This document shows, one piece after another, positions 1 to 8,657 of a stretch of 64,000 nucleotides of DNA. The translations under genes and the position numbers were made by a program. The DNA comes from Mya arenaria. Taxonomy: Eukaryota; Mollusca; Bivalvia; Myida; Myidae. The notes beneath the pieces were generated by a model that saw only the letters and a list, made by a program, of their open reading frames with translations, did not search any database and had not been told where the DNA came from. The DNA lies in assembly GCF_026914265.1 (NCBI RefSeq), contig NC_069130.1, positions 14,544,386-14,608,385 of the forward strand. Direction: 5' to 3'. Within the stretch, counting starts at the first letter, position 1, and the number at the start of each line of letters is the position of its first letter.

Positions 1-269
1 AATATTTCTGTATAAACATTTGTATCCAGTTCGAGTGATGTTTCACCTTTATTAATGCAATAAAACTGTTAAAACTTATAAACTGTTTTCAATACGTGGT
101 TGACAATTGGTACGAACTACAGAGTGTCTGCGTAATATCAGAGTTGAGTTGGTTACTTGAGAGCCAAGCTGAGCTTGTTCACACGGCCTACAATAAGTTG
201 AAGCGAAATTGTGATATAAATTTGCGTCGAGTACATTCACTAACGTGAAACTAGGGCGAGCCCCCTACA
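1..269 (+). repeat. 3' portion of the first LTR (truncated by window edge)
   Basis: Matches 8594-8862 and 16540-16808 almost base for base. It holds the AATAAA at 59-64 and the terminal TACA at 266-269. The right boundary is set by comparison with the third LTR, whose similarity to internal sequence stops right after TACA. The upstream U3 part is not in the window. Confidence 0.92.
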
Positions 270-272
270 TTT

Positions 273-290
273 TGGTGTCAGAAGTGGGAT
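273..290 (+). promoter_or_regulatory. Primer binding site, tRNA-Leu type (copy 1)
   Basis: TGGTGTCAGAAGTGGGAT lies three bases after the LTR end. It is complementary to a tRNA 3' end reading ATCCCACTTCTGACACCA, which fits animal tRNA-Leu acceptor/T-arm sequence (recalled, not searched). It would prime minus-strand DNA synthesis. The same site recurs at 8866-8883. Confidence 0.85.
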
Positions 291-333
291 TGGTTATTTT
301 ATACCAATCCAGTGAGACGCATCTACGCATAAC

Positions 334-1791
334 ATGGCAAGCCACGAAAGCGATGAAGAGGTTACATTCCCCAGAACTAGAAGCCGGACAAGAACGGGAG
401 CAAGAGAGCAATCCGGTGAACAAGAGGAGGGTGGTGACTGCAGCCCATACCGCAACGCAAATTCTGTTGAGCGGCATACGCATCCTGACGTAAGCGAACC
501 AGCCCAGGCGCAAATATCAGCAATGATGTCAGACATGGCTGGTGTTTTGAAAGAGGTGGTCAGTGAGCTACGGGTACTTAAAGAGGCGCAGCGTGCACAT
601 GTGCCAACGGAAACACATAACAGCAGGGAAAGATACAGACCGATGATAGGCCCGGAACCGGAAGTAGCCGCGCATGAATACAGATCGAGAGCGGATGCTA
701 ACAACTCCCATAACAACCGACGGGGTGAGGTTGTTAGCCCGGAGCACATGAGAGCCAACCACATGGACGACGACTATGGCATCGAGAGGCCCGACCGGCA
801 AATGGCGTTTGAAAGACAGGCAAGGAGACACACGTCTCGAGACAGGCGGCAAAACCAGCCTAATTTTAAATTACCACCATTTACGGGAAAAGAGAACTGG
901 AACGTCTGGTTAACGAAGTTTGAGACAATTGCGGACCGACAAGGCTGGGACTTTGAGGAGCGCCTAGACAATGTGTTACCGAAGATCGAGGGGCAGGCAA
1001 GTGAGTTTGTGTTTTCTCAAATATCAGCGGACGTTCTGAGTGATTACGAGCCCCTAGTCGGGGAATTAACGGGCAGGTACCGTGTAATCGAAACAGAACA
1101 ATTGTTTGCTGTTAGATTCAGCAGACGATACCAAAAACATGGTGTGACCGCTGAAGATTTTGCGTCCGAATTAAAGCGTCTTTATGACAAAGCCCATCGG
1201 CATAGGGACAGACGTACACGGGACGAAGATCTCACAAGGCGATTCTTCGACGGTCTGCAAGATCAAGAAGCTAGGTTTGCCGTAGAGTATAACAAGGAGC
1301 CGCGTAATATAGATGAGGCCGTGTTCCACGTGGTGAGCTGGATACAGATGAAGGCTGGAGTGAGGGGTGATAGGGGCAGAAATGCAGCCAGACGCACTTT
1401 TGATGTTGATATTGACGTTGAAGAGCTAGGGGGTGAAAGTGAAGAGCAGTTACGACGAACGGCGGACGTGAAAACATTGCGATCTCAAGCCCCGACAGCA
1501 AAACGGAAGGATGAGAGCAAACCCGCGTCACCCGACAACCAGCAACAGCTTCTAGAACGACTGTTGCAACGTGTTGAACATTTAGAACAGGCTGCGAGGC
1601 AAAATCGGCCACAGAGGAGAATGAACAACGTTGAGTGTTTCAATTGTCACGAGCGAGGCCATTACGCCAGGGAGTGCATAAACAAACGCGTGGTGAAGCA
1701 GGAAAAAAGCGGTATGAATACCGAGAAACAAGAAAGCGGGGCTTTAAACAGGCAGGGACCGTCTCTCGCGACCAGAGGGGGGTCCAGTTAA
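334..1791 (+). CDS. gag: Gag polyprotein, copy 1 (open, 485 aa)
   Basis: Structural protein of the retrotransposon particle, which packages element RNA. The AUG at 334 is the first in the leader after the primer site. Residues 1-170 are polar, acidic then Arg-rich. A retrotransposon-gag/capsid-like helical domain begins near residue 180 (LPPFTGKENW) and runs to about 340. A single CCHC zinc knuckle (C-x2-C-x4-H-x4-C, starting CFNCHERGHYAREC) sits at residues 435-448, the nucleocapsid part. The reading frame is intact here, unlike copy 2. The 3' end overlaps the pol frame by about 150 bases, so Pol is probably made by -1 frameshifting. A splice-donor-like GTAAGC at codons 53-54 may divert some transcripts to the third ORF. 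Confidence 0.9.
   Translation: MASHESDEEVTFPRTRSRTRTGAREQSGEQEEGGDCSPYRNANSVERHTHPDVSEPAQAQISAMMSDMAGVLKEVVSELRVLKEAQRAHVPTETHNSRERYRPMIGPEPEVAAHEYRSRADANNSHNNRRGEVVSPEHMRANHMDDDYGIERPDRQMAFERQARRHTSRDRRQNQPNFKLPPFTGKENWNVWLTKFETIADRQGWDFEERLDNVLPKIEGQASEFVFSQISADVLSDYEPLVGELTGRYRVIETEQLFAVRFSRRYQKHGVTAEDFASELKRLYDKAHRHRDRRTRDEDLTRRFFDGLQDQEARFAVEYNKEPRNIDEAVFHVVSWIQMKAGVRGDRGRNAARRTFDVDIDVEELGGESEEQLRRTADVKTLRSQAPTAKRKDESKPASPDNQQQLLERLLQRVEHLEQAARQNRPQRRMNNVECFNCHERGHYARECINKRVVKQEKSGMNTEKQESGALNRQGPSLATRGGSS
490..495 (+). promoter_or_regulatory. Candidate 5' splice site inside gag (copy 1)
   Basis: GAC|GTAAGC occurs exactly after gag codon 52 (334-489 is 156 bases), giving a phase-0 donor. 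It is conserved at 9083-9088 in copy 2. A phase-0 acceptor lies at 6123-6124 immediately before the zinc-finger frame. Splicing itself is inference; only the motifs and phases are seen. Confidence 0.5.
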
Positions 1792-4700
1792 GTGAGAACA
1801 TTGTAGTCAAAGGCCATATTTTTGTAGATAATGCAAGCACGCAGGCGGGGGTCCTTAAGAGCGGAGAGACACATGCGGACCTTGGCGATGGTATATACAT
1901 CCGGGGCGAGGTGAATGGTGTTCCAGTTACCTTCACTGCAGACACCGGGGCGACGAGAACAATTGTATCGCATCGGTTGTATAACAAGATAAGTGACAAA
2001 GAACGACCGATGTTGAGGGGGTCTACTCTTCTTCGCGGGGCGGGCGGTGCTCCTATTCGGGAGAGGGGTAAAGGTACTTTTAGGGTTACCTTGGGACCAC
2101 TAGGTACGGAGAAAGAGCTCGCAGTGGCGGAGATAGAAGACGATGCGCTTCTTGGTTACGACGTGTTGGTTGGCGGTGACGGTGGCCCGGTTGACCTACT
2201 TCTAAGCAAAGACCTTATTTTGCTTAATGGGTGTGAGATACCGTGCTTGCGGAAAGGTTATCTACAAAAGGTGAGGAAAGTGGTGGTGGCGGAGGACATT
2301 TGTTTGCCAGCGCAGTCTGAAGCCGTAGTTGATGTCTTTGTTGAGAGGATAGAGGAGGATGACCTGGACGAGGAGGCAAACTACATTGTGGAAGCCACAG
2401 AATCGTTCAAGACAAGGTACCCGCTTTTGATGGCATCTACCCTCGTTAACATCAACGGCTCCACTACATGTAAGGTGAGAATACTTAACCCATTCCTTAC
2501 TGCGACAACCCTTAAACAGGATGCAGAGATAGGGATGGCTGAGCGAGTAGAGCGTGTAGTACGCGTTTTGGCTCCTAAGGAAGATGCGAAGGAGGAAAGT
2601 AATGCGGACCGGGTCCGAAGGGTGCAGATCAGAAGCGCGACCGATGAGCAGCCAGTATGTATGGATATGCGGAGTGAAGTTGCTAAGGTTCCTGATCACT
2701 TGAAATCTCTGTTTGAGCGGTCGGCGACAGGCAGAAGTCAGCGCGAACAAGAGGTATTGTCAGGTTTTTTAGTGAAGTACGGGGGCGCGTTTTCTAAACA
2801 TGAATGGGACTTGGGTCTCACCGATTTAGCGGAGCACTCTATCAACACAGGTGAGGCCCCGCCAGTAAAACAGCGGCCCAGACGAGTTGCAATTGCGCAT
2901 GCTGATGAAGAGAAAAAAGCAGTTGAAGATTTACTCCAGAAGGGTGTCATACGCAATAGCACTTCCCCTTTGGCCTCACCAATTTTCCTTGTCAAGAAGA
3001 AATCAGGTGCAATACGACCATGTGTGGACTATAGAAAGGTCAATGAGCTAGTGAAACCAGATGGCTTCCCTTTGCCTAGATTTCAGGACTGCCTCGACGC
3101 AGTTGCGGGTTCCAACATATTTAGTAGTTTTGACCTTACAAGTGGTTATTTTCAAATACCAGTAAAAAAGGAGGACATCCCGAAAACAGCATTTTGCTGC
3201 AAATACGGACACTACGAGATGGTACGTATGCCATTCGGGCTCAATAATGCAAGTGGGACTTTTCAGCGTGTTATGGAACTCGCGCTGCAAGGGCTCCAGT
3301 GGGTCACTTGTCTGGTATACATAGATGACATCATCGTCTTTGGCCGCAGTTTTGATGAGCATATGACCAGAACAGCAGAAGTTTTAGACCGCATTGTAGC
3401 AGCCGGACTGAAGTTAAAGCCGGAGAAGTGTCAGCTATTGCAGACGGAAGTAACATTTCTTGGACTTGTGGTCTCTGCTGAGGGTCTGCGTCCAGACCCG
3501 ACTAATGTGGCCAAAATTCTAGCTTGGCCGCATCCAGTCAACGCTAAACAAGTGAAACAATTTGTAGCCACTGGGTCTTATAACCGCCGCTTTGTGAAAA
3601 ATTTTGCAAAGATTGCCCATCCATTGACCGAACTGACAAAATTCGACAAACCATTTGTATGGAGCGATGATTGTGAACAGGCTTTCGCCAAACTGAAGCA
3701 GTGCCTGACAAGTCCCGATATTATGGGTTACCCTCGTAATGATGCTGGACAATTTATCTTAGATGTTGACGCTTCTGGTACTGGCATAGGTGGGGTCTTG
3801 GCTCAATTACAAGATGGTCGAGAAAGTGTTATAGCTTTTGCAAGCCGTGGGTTGAACAGAGCGGAGCGCAACTATTGTGTAACAGAGCGGGAGTTGTTGG
3901 CAGTCATCTTTTTCGTTCAGTATTTTCGCCAATACCTGTTAGGCCGGAAGTTCCGGGTTCGAACAGACCACCAGGCCCTCGTTTGGCTATTCAGGCTGAA
4001 GGAGCCTAATGGTAAGGTGGCTAGGTGGCTTGAAATATTGGCGTCATATCAATTCGAGATTGAATACAGGCTTGGTCGTCTTCAAGGTCATTGTGACGCG
4101 TTGTCGAGATGTCCGGTTCCCAGCGACTGCACGTGCGACGCGGTTGACACAGACGAGCCACTTAAATGCGGTCCATGCTCAAAGTGCAAACGACGGGCGG
4201 AGATTATGCGCTTAGAGCCACCATTTCCAGTCAGAGGTGAAGAGATCATTGCCCAGAAATCATTCGTTTCCGGAAGGGCCCAAACTATCGAACCCCCGGA
4301 TGTTGGTGACCAAGACGCTATATCGGTGGTCAGAACGGTCGATGCGGAAAAGCCGTCAACATCATCCACCGAACCATCAAAACCCAGAGCTGTTTGCAAT
4401 TGGTTAGATGGTTATCAAGCTGCAGATATCGCCAACATTCAATCCCGTGACAGTGATCTTGAGCTGGTTTACACTGGGATGCTAGAGGCGCGCCGACCAA
4501 ACAGAGAAGAGATGGCGTCCAAGAGCCCGGCGGCAAGGCACTATGATATCATCTGGGAAAATCTGTCCTTAGTTGATGATGTTCTTTACCGTAGACAGTC
4601 TCTAGAAAAGAAACCGCAGATGGTTGTACCAAATGAACTAAAAGATGAAGTTATTGGCCTTGTCCACGATGGATTGACCGGCGGTCATATGGGGGTTAAG

Positions 4701-4832
4701 GCCACTAAGGCAAAACTCTTGGAAAGCTTTTATTGGTATATGATGAAGGAAGACGTTAAGCTTTACGTAAGTTCTTGTGACGTTTGTGAAGCTTCCCCAG
4801 AAGAAGCCACGTGCACCAATGGGTCATGTTAG
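1635..4832 (+). CDS. pol: Pol, copy 1: protease, reverse transcriptase, RNase H, integrase N-terminus (frameshifted before the integrase core)
   Basis: The frame opens with TTG, so there is no genuine start; expression needs a -1 shift from gag. Domains in order: aspartic protease with DTGA (near 1941); reverse transcriptase with VDYRKVN, FDLTSGYFQIPV, MPFGLNNASGTFQ and the catalytic YIDD (near 3320); RNase H with DVDASGTGIGGVLAQ and TDHQALVWL; integrase H2C2 zinc-binding segment (HDGLTGGHMG to CDVCEA, about 4668-4790). Relative to copy 2, eight bases are missing at about 4789. The frame then runs out of phase and stops at 4832, separating the catalytic core, which continues in another frame. 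RT and RNase H are uninterrupted here. The copy is probably unable to make complete Pol. Confidence 0.9.
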   Translation: MFQLSRARPLRQGVHKQTRGEAGKKRYEYRETRKRGFKQAGTVSRDQRGVQLSENIVVKGHIFVDNASTQAGVLKSGETHADLGDGIYIRGEVNGVPVTFTADTGATRTIVSHRLYNKISDKERPMLRGSTLLRGAGGAPIRERGKGTFRVTLGPLGTEKELAVAEIEDDALLGYDVLVGGDGGPVDLLLSKDLILLNGCEIPCLRKGYLQKVRKVVVAEDICLPAQSEAVVDVFVERIEEDDLDEEANYIVEATESFKTRYPLLMASTLVNINGSTTCKVRILNPFLTATTLKQDAEIGMAERVERVVRVLAPKEDAKEESNADRVRRVQIRSATDEQPVCMDMRSEVAKVPDHLKSLFERSATGRSQREQEVLSGFLVKYGGAFSKHEWDLGLTDLAEHSINTGEAPPVKQRPRRVAIAHADEEKKAVEDLLQKGVIRNSTSPLASPIFLVKKKSGAIRPCVDYRKVNELVKPDGFPLPRFQDCLDAVAGSNIFSSFDLTSGYFQIPVKKEDIPKTAFCCKYGHYEMVRMPFGLNNASGTFQRVMELALQGLQWVTCLVYIDDIIVFGRSFDEHMTRTAEVLDRIVAAGLKLKPEKCQLLQTEVTFLGLVVSAEGLRPDPTNVAKILAWPHPVNAKQVKQFVATGSYNRRFVKNFAKIAHPLTELTKFDKPFVWSDDCEQAFAKLKQCLTSPDIMGYPRNDAGQFILDVDASGTGIGGVLAQLQDGRESVIAFASRGLNRAERNYCVTERELLAVIFFVQYFRQYLLGRKFRVRTDHQALVWLFRLKEPNGKVARWLEILASYQFEIEYRLGRLQGHCDALSRCPVPSDCTCDAVDTDEPLKCGPCSKCKRRAEIMRLEPPFPVRGEEIIAQKSFVSGRAQTIEPPDVGDQDAISVVRTVDAEKPSTSSTEPSKPRAVCNWLDGYQAADIANIQSRDSDLELVYTGMLEARRPNREEMASKSPAARHYDIIWENLSLVDDVLYRRQSLEKKPQMVVPNELKDEVIGLVHDGLTGGHMGVKATKAKLLESFYWYMMKEDVKLYVSSCDVCEASPEEATCTNGSC
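1777..1782 (+). promoter_or_regulatory. Possible gag-pol frameshift site (G6 run)
   Basis: Pol lies in the -1 frame relative to Gag and the overlap ends at the gag stop (1789-1791). No canonical X-XXY-YYZ heptamer is seen in the overlap. The run of six G just before the gag stop is kept in both copies, whereas the A6 run near 1705 is not (copy 2 has A4-G-A). The G6 run is therefore the better candidate, but weak. Confidence 0.25.
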
Positions 4833-5757
4833 GGCCGGAGCTCCATGGGACATCCTCGCATTGGATTTTATGAGGCCACTTCCGGTTACGCCACGGGGAA
4901 ACCGCTACGTGCTTGTCGCAGCTGATCATTTCACCAAGTATGTTGAGGTGTGGCCGGTCCCAAGCCAAACTGCAGAAGTGTGTGCAGACAGGATAATTAA
5001 TGACATAGTGGCAAGATGGGGCACTCCTATAAGTATCCACACTGACCAGGGCTCCGCTTTTGAAAGTAACCTTTTCAAACAGCTGTGCGAGCAACTCGGT
5101 GTTAAAAAAACGAGAACCAGTCCACGGCGTCCGCAGTGTAACGGCCAGGTGGAACGATTTCATCGAACACTTGTTAAGATGTTAAAGTCATATCTGAAAG
5201 ATTCCCAAGAAGATTGGGACCTCCATCTTGGTATTCTGGCGGGAGCATACAGGTCAACACCTAACAGGGCGACAACGCTGACACCTAATATGCTTGCCCT
5301 TGAACGCAATATTAGATTGCCGGCGGACCTGGTATTTCCATTGCACCATGTGAAGACAAGCAACACCGCCCTTGATTCTCCAGCAACATCGTATGTGAGA
5401 GAGCTGAAAGACAAAATGCTTCTTGCACATAGCGTAGCACGCGACCATATTGGGCGGGGTGCCAAGCGTAGCAAAGAGATGTATGATACTCGGGCATTCT
5501 TCACCGAATACAATGAAGGCAATTTAGTCTGGTGCTTACATGAGGCCCGTCATGTTGGAATTAACCCTTAGCTAGAAAAGGCATACAGCGGTCCCTTTGT
5601 CATCACAAGCAAGCAGTCAAGGGTTAATTTTGTTGTACAAGTAGATAAAAAAGGGAAAACTAAAGTGTTTCATCATGACAAATTGAAGATGTACCAGGGG
5701 AGGTCTCCCTCTAAGTGGGTGACGGATGTCAAAATTCAACTTCAACAACAGTGTTAA
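4777..5757 (+). pseudogene. pol: Pol integrase core and C-terminal domain, copy 1 (out of frame with upstream pol; in-frame TAG)
   Basis: Integrase catalytic core in a different frame from RT/RNase H because of the 8-base loss at about 4789. The DDE residues are visible: D in LALDFM, D in TDQGSAFES, E in NGQVERFHR. The usual LDFMGP reads LDFMRP here, as against copy 2. An in-frame TAG at 5569-5571 interrupts the C-terminal domain. Beyond it the same frame stays open for 61 codons to TAA at 5755-5757 and contains the expected GPF module (YSGPFVI). The identical TAG is present in copy 2 at 13515-13517. It may be an inherited nonsense mutation or a readthrough codon. Confidence 0.85.
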
Positions 5758-6094
5758 TTGGTGTATTATATGCAAACATAATACATGAGCTGAAAGTGTG
5801 TTTAACAGTTATACATATAAAAGAAGTTAAATATTGTTGTGAAAACTGTAAATGTACATACTAGATGCACATAAAGAGTAATAATGAGAACAAATAAATA
5901 GTAAAAAAAACAAAAAAACAAGGGTCTAACGGGCGTCCAGCCGGCGGATTTTGTAAAACGTTATAAAAAAACCATTTCTGTTGTGAAACGCAAAAACAAA
6001 ACATATGCAATTAACAAAATAACGCGTACGACTTTTGCGAATATACTTAGTAAGGTAAAGGCAATCAAGCGAGTCCTCCAGAGAATGTATATAA
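5758..6094 (+). other. Internal spacer between pol and the third ORF
   Basis: A-rich, with runs of A near 5903-5920 and 5965-5972 where the copies differ by single-base length changes. A stop at 6092-6094 closes the third-ORF frame upstream. A basic 65-codon frame starting at GTG (5983) overlaps the third ORF but has no AUG at its head and no recognised domain. Confidence 0.7.
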
Positions 6095-6110
6095 AGAGTT
6101 ATAAAAACAT

Positions 6111-6124
6111 TGTTGATTTTACAG
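6111..6124 (+). promoter_or_regulatory. Candidate 3' splice site before the zinc-finger ORF (copy 1)
   Basis: A T-rich stretch ends TTGATTTTACAG at 6113-6124, and the next base begins a codon of the zinc-finger frame (phase 0). The tract is short and not purely pyrimidine, so strength is moderate. The same sequence occurs at 14061-14072 in copy 2. It pairs in phase with the donor at 490. Confidence 0.45.
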
Positions 6125-7348
6125 ATCCAGACAGATACGTCAGCTGTGAGCAGAGTACAGTACCGGTGCAGAAGGTGTGACAAGGTTGGGCGTCGTTATC
6201 AGGTCGTGGCTCACATTCTCAAAGCCCATGTCCCTATCGAGAGAGTGCCTTTCTTTTGTACCAGGTGTTTCTTTCGATGCCAGGACAGAGACACCTTGTG
6301 GAACCATACGGAACGCTACAGGGGACACATCAATGAGGTCAAGAAGAACGAACCAACGGGTGAACTAAAGGACATCCTAAGGGCATCGACAAATCCTTGG
6401 TATGTAACGGACAAGGACATGGTAATAATTGATTGCGAGGTGCCTTCACCACAGGTCGTAGGTTTTGACGAGGACCCGTTTCAGAACAACGACGGACAAG
6501 ACCACACGTTAACTGCACCAAGCCCCAAGGGACCACCACCACCGAAAGTGTCGTCACTATCATCATTCAGGCCTGCACTTCAGCCATTTGGGAATGTGCC
6601 TGACTTTCGAGCAGTCCCATTGAAGGATAATTTGGCTAGTAAGATACCAGCACAGAAGATACCTAAAGTCCAGATACATTCAGGGCAAAATTCTGTCCCT
6701 GCTTTCAGCAGTGTTGTCCAACAACCATATGATGTCGCAGGGCATGGTCTGACTTACACTGATCTTGAGTCTGTCTCGATGTTTGATATTGGTCCCAACG
6801 TTAGACAGGTAGCCCAAAGTGATCAGCGAAATCAAATGCCGTCAACAGAGGTTGGTCACTTCATGGAAAATTCGTTTCCGGCCTTCCAAACTGCTGGGGA
6901 CATTCCTAGAAATCCAATCTTTGAGCAGAGAGAAACACGTACTCCCTCATACGAAAGGAAGCGCAAGGCAGTTGACATTGCACCTACCCCTTGCCTAGAC
7001 GAACAGCTCACGGAACTGGATCTTGTAATGCCAGTTTTGCAAGAATTGACTGACCCCTTATTTCTTGGGAAAACGCCTAAATGTGGAGAGGACCAAGCAG
7101 ACAACATCAAAACACCAATACAATTACAAGAGTCTATGGCTTCGATGGAAAAAAACATTGTTGCAGACATAGAGGCACAGACCGCAGTGTTCCTCTCCGG
7201 GTTTCAGAGGGTTTGTAAATCATTGGATGAAACAAACAAAGAGCTTTGCGGAATTGAACGCAAAGTCAATCATCTGGACCAGCAGATAAATGATAGTGAT
7301 AAGGAGAACACTAAGCATGTTAAGGGACAGATTAACAGGAAAAAATGA
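6125..7348 (+). CDS. Third ORF in env position: C2H2-like zinc-finger / coiled-coil protein (copy 1)
   Basis: Open from 6095 (after a stop at 6092-6094) to TGA at 7346-7348, about 408 residues from the proposed acceptor. There is no AUG before the fingers; the first in-frame Met is roughly 100 residues in (DKDMV), so an upstream exon or frameshift is needed. Counting from 6125: finger 1 has C15, C18, H30, H35 (C-x2-C-x11-H-x4-H); finger 2 has C45, C48, H61, H68 (C-x2-C-x12-H-x6-H, atypical). A long Pro/Ser/Gln-rich middle (GPPPPKV) and a helical, probably coiled-coil tail (roughly the last 65 residues) follow. No signal peptide or transmembrane segment is visible, so it is not an ordinary Env. 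The copy-2 version has about ten substitutions and one in-frame 3-base loss. Nuclear or nucleic-acid-binding role is inference. Confidence 0.75.
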   Translation: MQTDTSAVSRVQYRCRRCDKVGRRYQVVAHILKAHVPIERVPFFCTRCFFRCQDRDTLWNHTERYRGHINEVKKNEPTGELKDILRASTNPWYVTDKDMVIIDCEVPSPQVVGFDEDPFQNNDGQDHTLTAPSPKGPPPPKVSSLSSFRPALQPFGNVPDFRAVPLKDNLASKIPAQKIPKVQIHSGQNSVPAFSSVVQQPYDVAGHGLTYTDLESVSMFDIGPNVRQVAQSDQRNQMPSTEVGHFMENSFPAFQTAGDIPRNPIFEQRETRTPSYERKRKAVDIAPTPCLDEQLTELDLVMPVLQELTDPLFLGKTPKCGEDQADNIKTPIQLQESMASMEKNIVADIEAQTAVFLSGFQRVCKSLDETNKELCGIERKVNHLDQQINDSDKENTKHVKGQINRKK

Positions 7349-7374
7349 AGGCTGCAGGAGCATCCCTTTTTATT

Positions 7375-7386
7375 AGTGGGAGGCAA
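7375..7386 (+). promoter_or_regulatory. Polypurine tract (copy 1)
   Basis: AGTGGGAGGCAA immediately precedes the TGTTG LTR start and is identical at 15320-15331. It would prime plus-strand DNA. The match to a pure purine tract is imperfect (T and C interruptions). Confidence 0.6.
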
Positions 7387-7989
7387 TGTTGTGCCCGGTT
7401 TTGGGACACAAAAGACATTAATTTAAAGTTAAACTTGTTCTTGTTATTAACATAAATACATTATAAATGTAGCCTATACTATTTAAAGTAATCTTATTTA
7501 ACACTTACCCGATTTTATTCAGAACATGATGATATTCGGAGGGGTAAAAGTATCATGAACTGACTCTGTATTTACATTTGCCAAAAGTGCATTTCAGATA
7601 AACTTTACCCCACCCGGTAATTGTAAGCATTTAGTGAACGTTTTCAACAGATGCATGCTTTTAAATTTAAATCGTTCAACAATAGCTTTCCTCGATATGT
7701 TGGTTTTAAGATGCATTTGTTTTCCTCACCGCTGGTGCGACGTTATATCCATATTTCTTGCATTATTCATCGTAAAGTTTCTGTAGTCGCACAATGTCAG
7801 CCATTTTGTTTTTCTGCGCAACTTCCGCTCGTTTAAGGTCAAGTGCAGTCATGTATAAGGTGACTCATCTTTTTGATTTGTTTATGTTTACATTCCAAAA
7901 CTTAAGGCTATGTCCGGAGCCTTTCTTTGTATCAGTTACATATTTTTCCAAGATGGCTGCCTTTGATTCACTTAAACGTTCTATTTTGT

Positions 7990-8007
7990 GGCAGTCACAT
8001 GACTGCC
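7990..8007. promoter_or_regulatory. U3 near-palindrome with E-box (GTCACATGAC)
   Basis: GGCAGTCACATGACTGCC reads the same on both strands except at the two central positions. GTCACATGAC fits the E-box recognised by bHLH-ZIP factors (USF/MITF/TFE type). It lies about 100 bp upstream of TATAAAAG and is preserved at 15936-15953 in the third LTR. Factor identity is inference. Confidence 0.4.
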
Positions 8008-8110
8008 ATTCAAATCGTTGTCACTGCCATAATTTTTCTTGGCACTGCCAACGTTTTGGGTGGCATTGCCGTCATTCTTATTGGTAGTAGCGTTATGCCA
8101 ACTGTGCGAG

Positions 8111-8118
8111 TATAAAAG
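8111..8118 (+). promoter_or_regulatory. LTR TATA box
   Basis: TATAAAAG in a GC-flanked context (GCGAG-TATAAAAG-CGCC), repeated at 16057-16064. A start site some 25-35 bases downstream, near GGCAGTCTGAGTC, is expected. This marks the U3/R boundary at about 8140. Confidence 0.65.
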
Positions 8119-8651
8119 CGCCACGATTTTCGTTGGCAGGCAGTCTGAGTCAAGCATTTGTTCAGTGCAGAACCACGTTACGTTTGCTAAAGTAATAAAT
8201 CTGAGTTTCAACTGAAATAATTACAATAGTTACATTAAAGAACTACTTGATAAAATAATCACTCAGCAAACGTATAACTTATGTGACTTTGTATGAATTG
8301 ATCATTTATAAGTAGTTTTACTAACGTTCATTGACAAAGTCCTACTAGTGCAGTATACATATTGAAGATATAACGCACAGACAACTTTTATAAGCAAGTA
8401 GGGTGACTTTTGTGAGTTATATCGCTTAGATTGCATTACCAAAACAATATTGAAATCGCGTTGAACTACAGAAATAACACCGCTAGATTAATGAATAATA
8501 TAACAAATAAATTATATTATATTACGGGTTTTTCGGAATGTGCGCACCAGCGAAAACTAGTGACTTTTATTGAATATTATGATATAAATACATAATATTT
8601 CTGTATAAACATTTGTATCCAGTTCGAGTGATGTTTCACCTTTATTAATGC

Positions 8652-8657
8652 AATAAA
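8652..8657 (+). terminator. LTR polyadenylation signal candidate
   Basis: AATAAA within TGCAATAAAACTG; the same motif is at 59-64 and 16598-16603. Earlier AATAAA hexamers at about 8192 and 8504 are alternatives, so the R/U5 border is uncertain. Confidence 0.5.

Noticed and set aside
265-764. Overlapping minus-strand frames opposite gag
   Set aside because: Mirror the Gag coding frame, have no domain, and are broken or altered in copy 2.
2262-2750. 162-codon minus-strand frame opposite protease/RT (also 10214-10702)
   Set aside because: Conserved only because the sense strand is; no recognised domain.
5983-6180. Basic 65-codon frame overlapping the start of the zinc-finger ORF
   Set aside because: Starts with GTG, no domain, and its conservation is explained by overall copy similarity.
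7927-8115. Hydrophobic 62-codon frame in LTR U3 (also 15873-16061)
   Set aside because: Lies upstream of the TATA box in promoter sequence, so it would not be in the element transcript.
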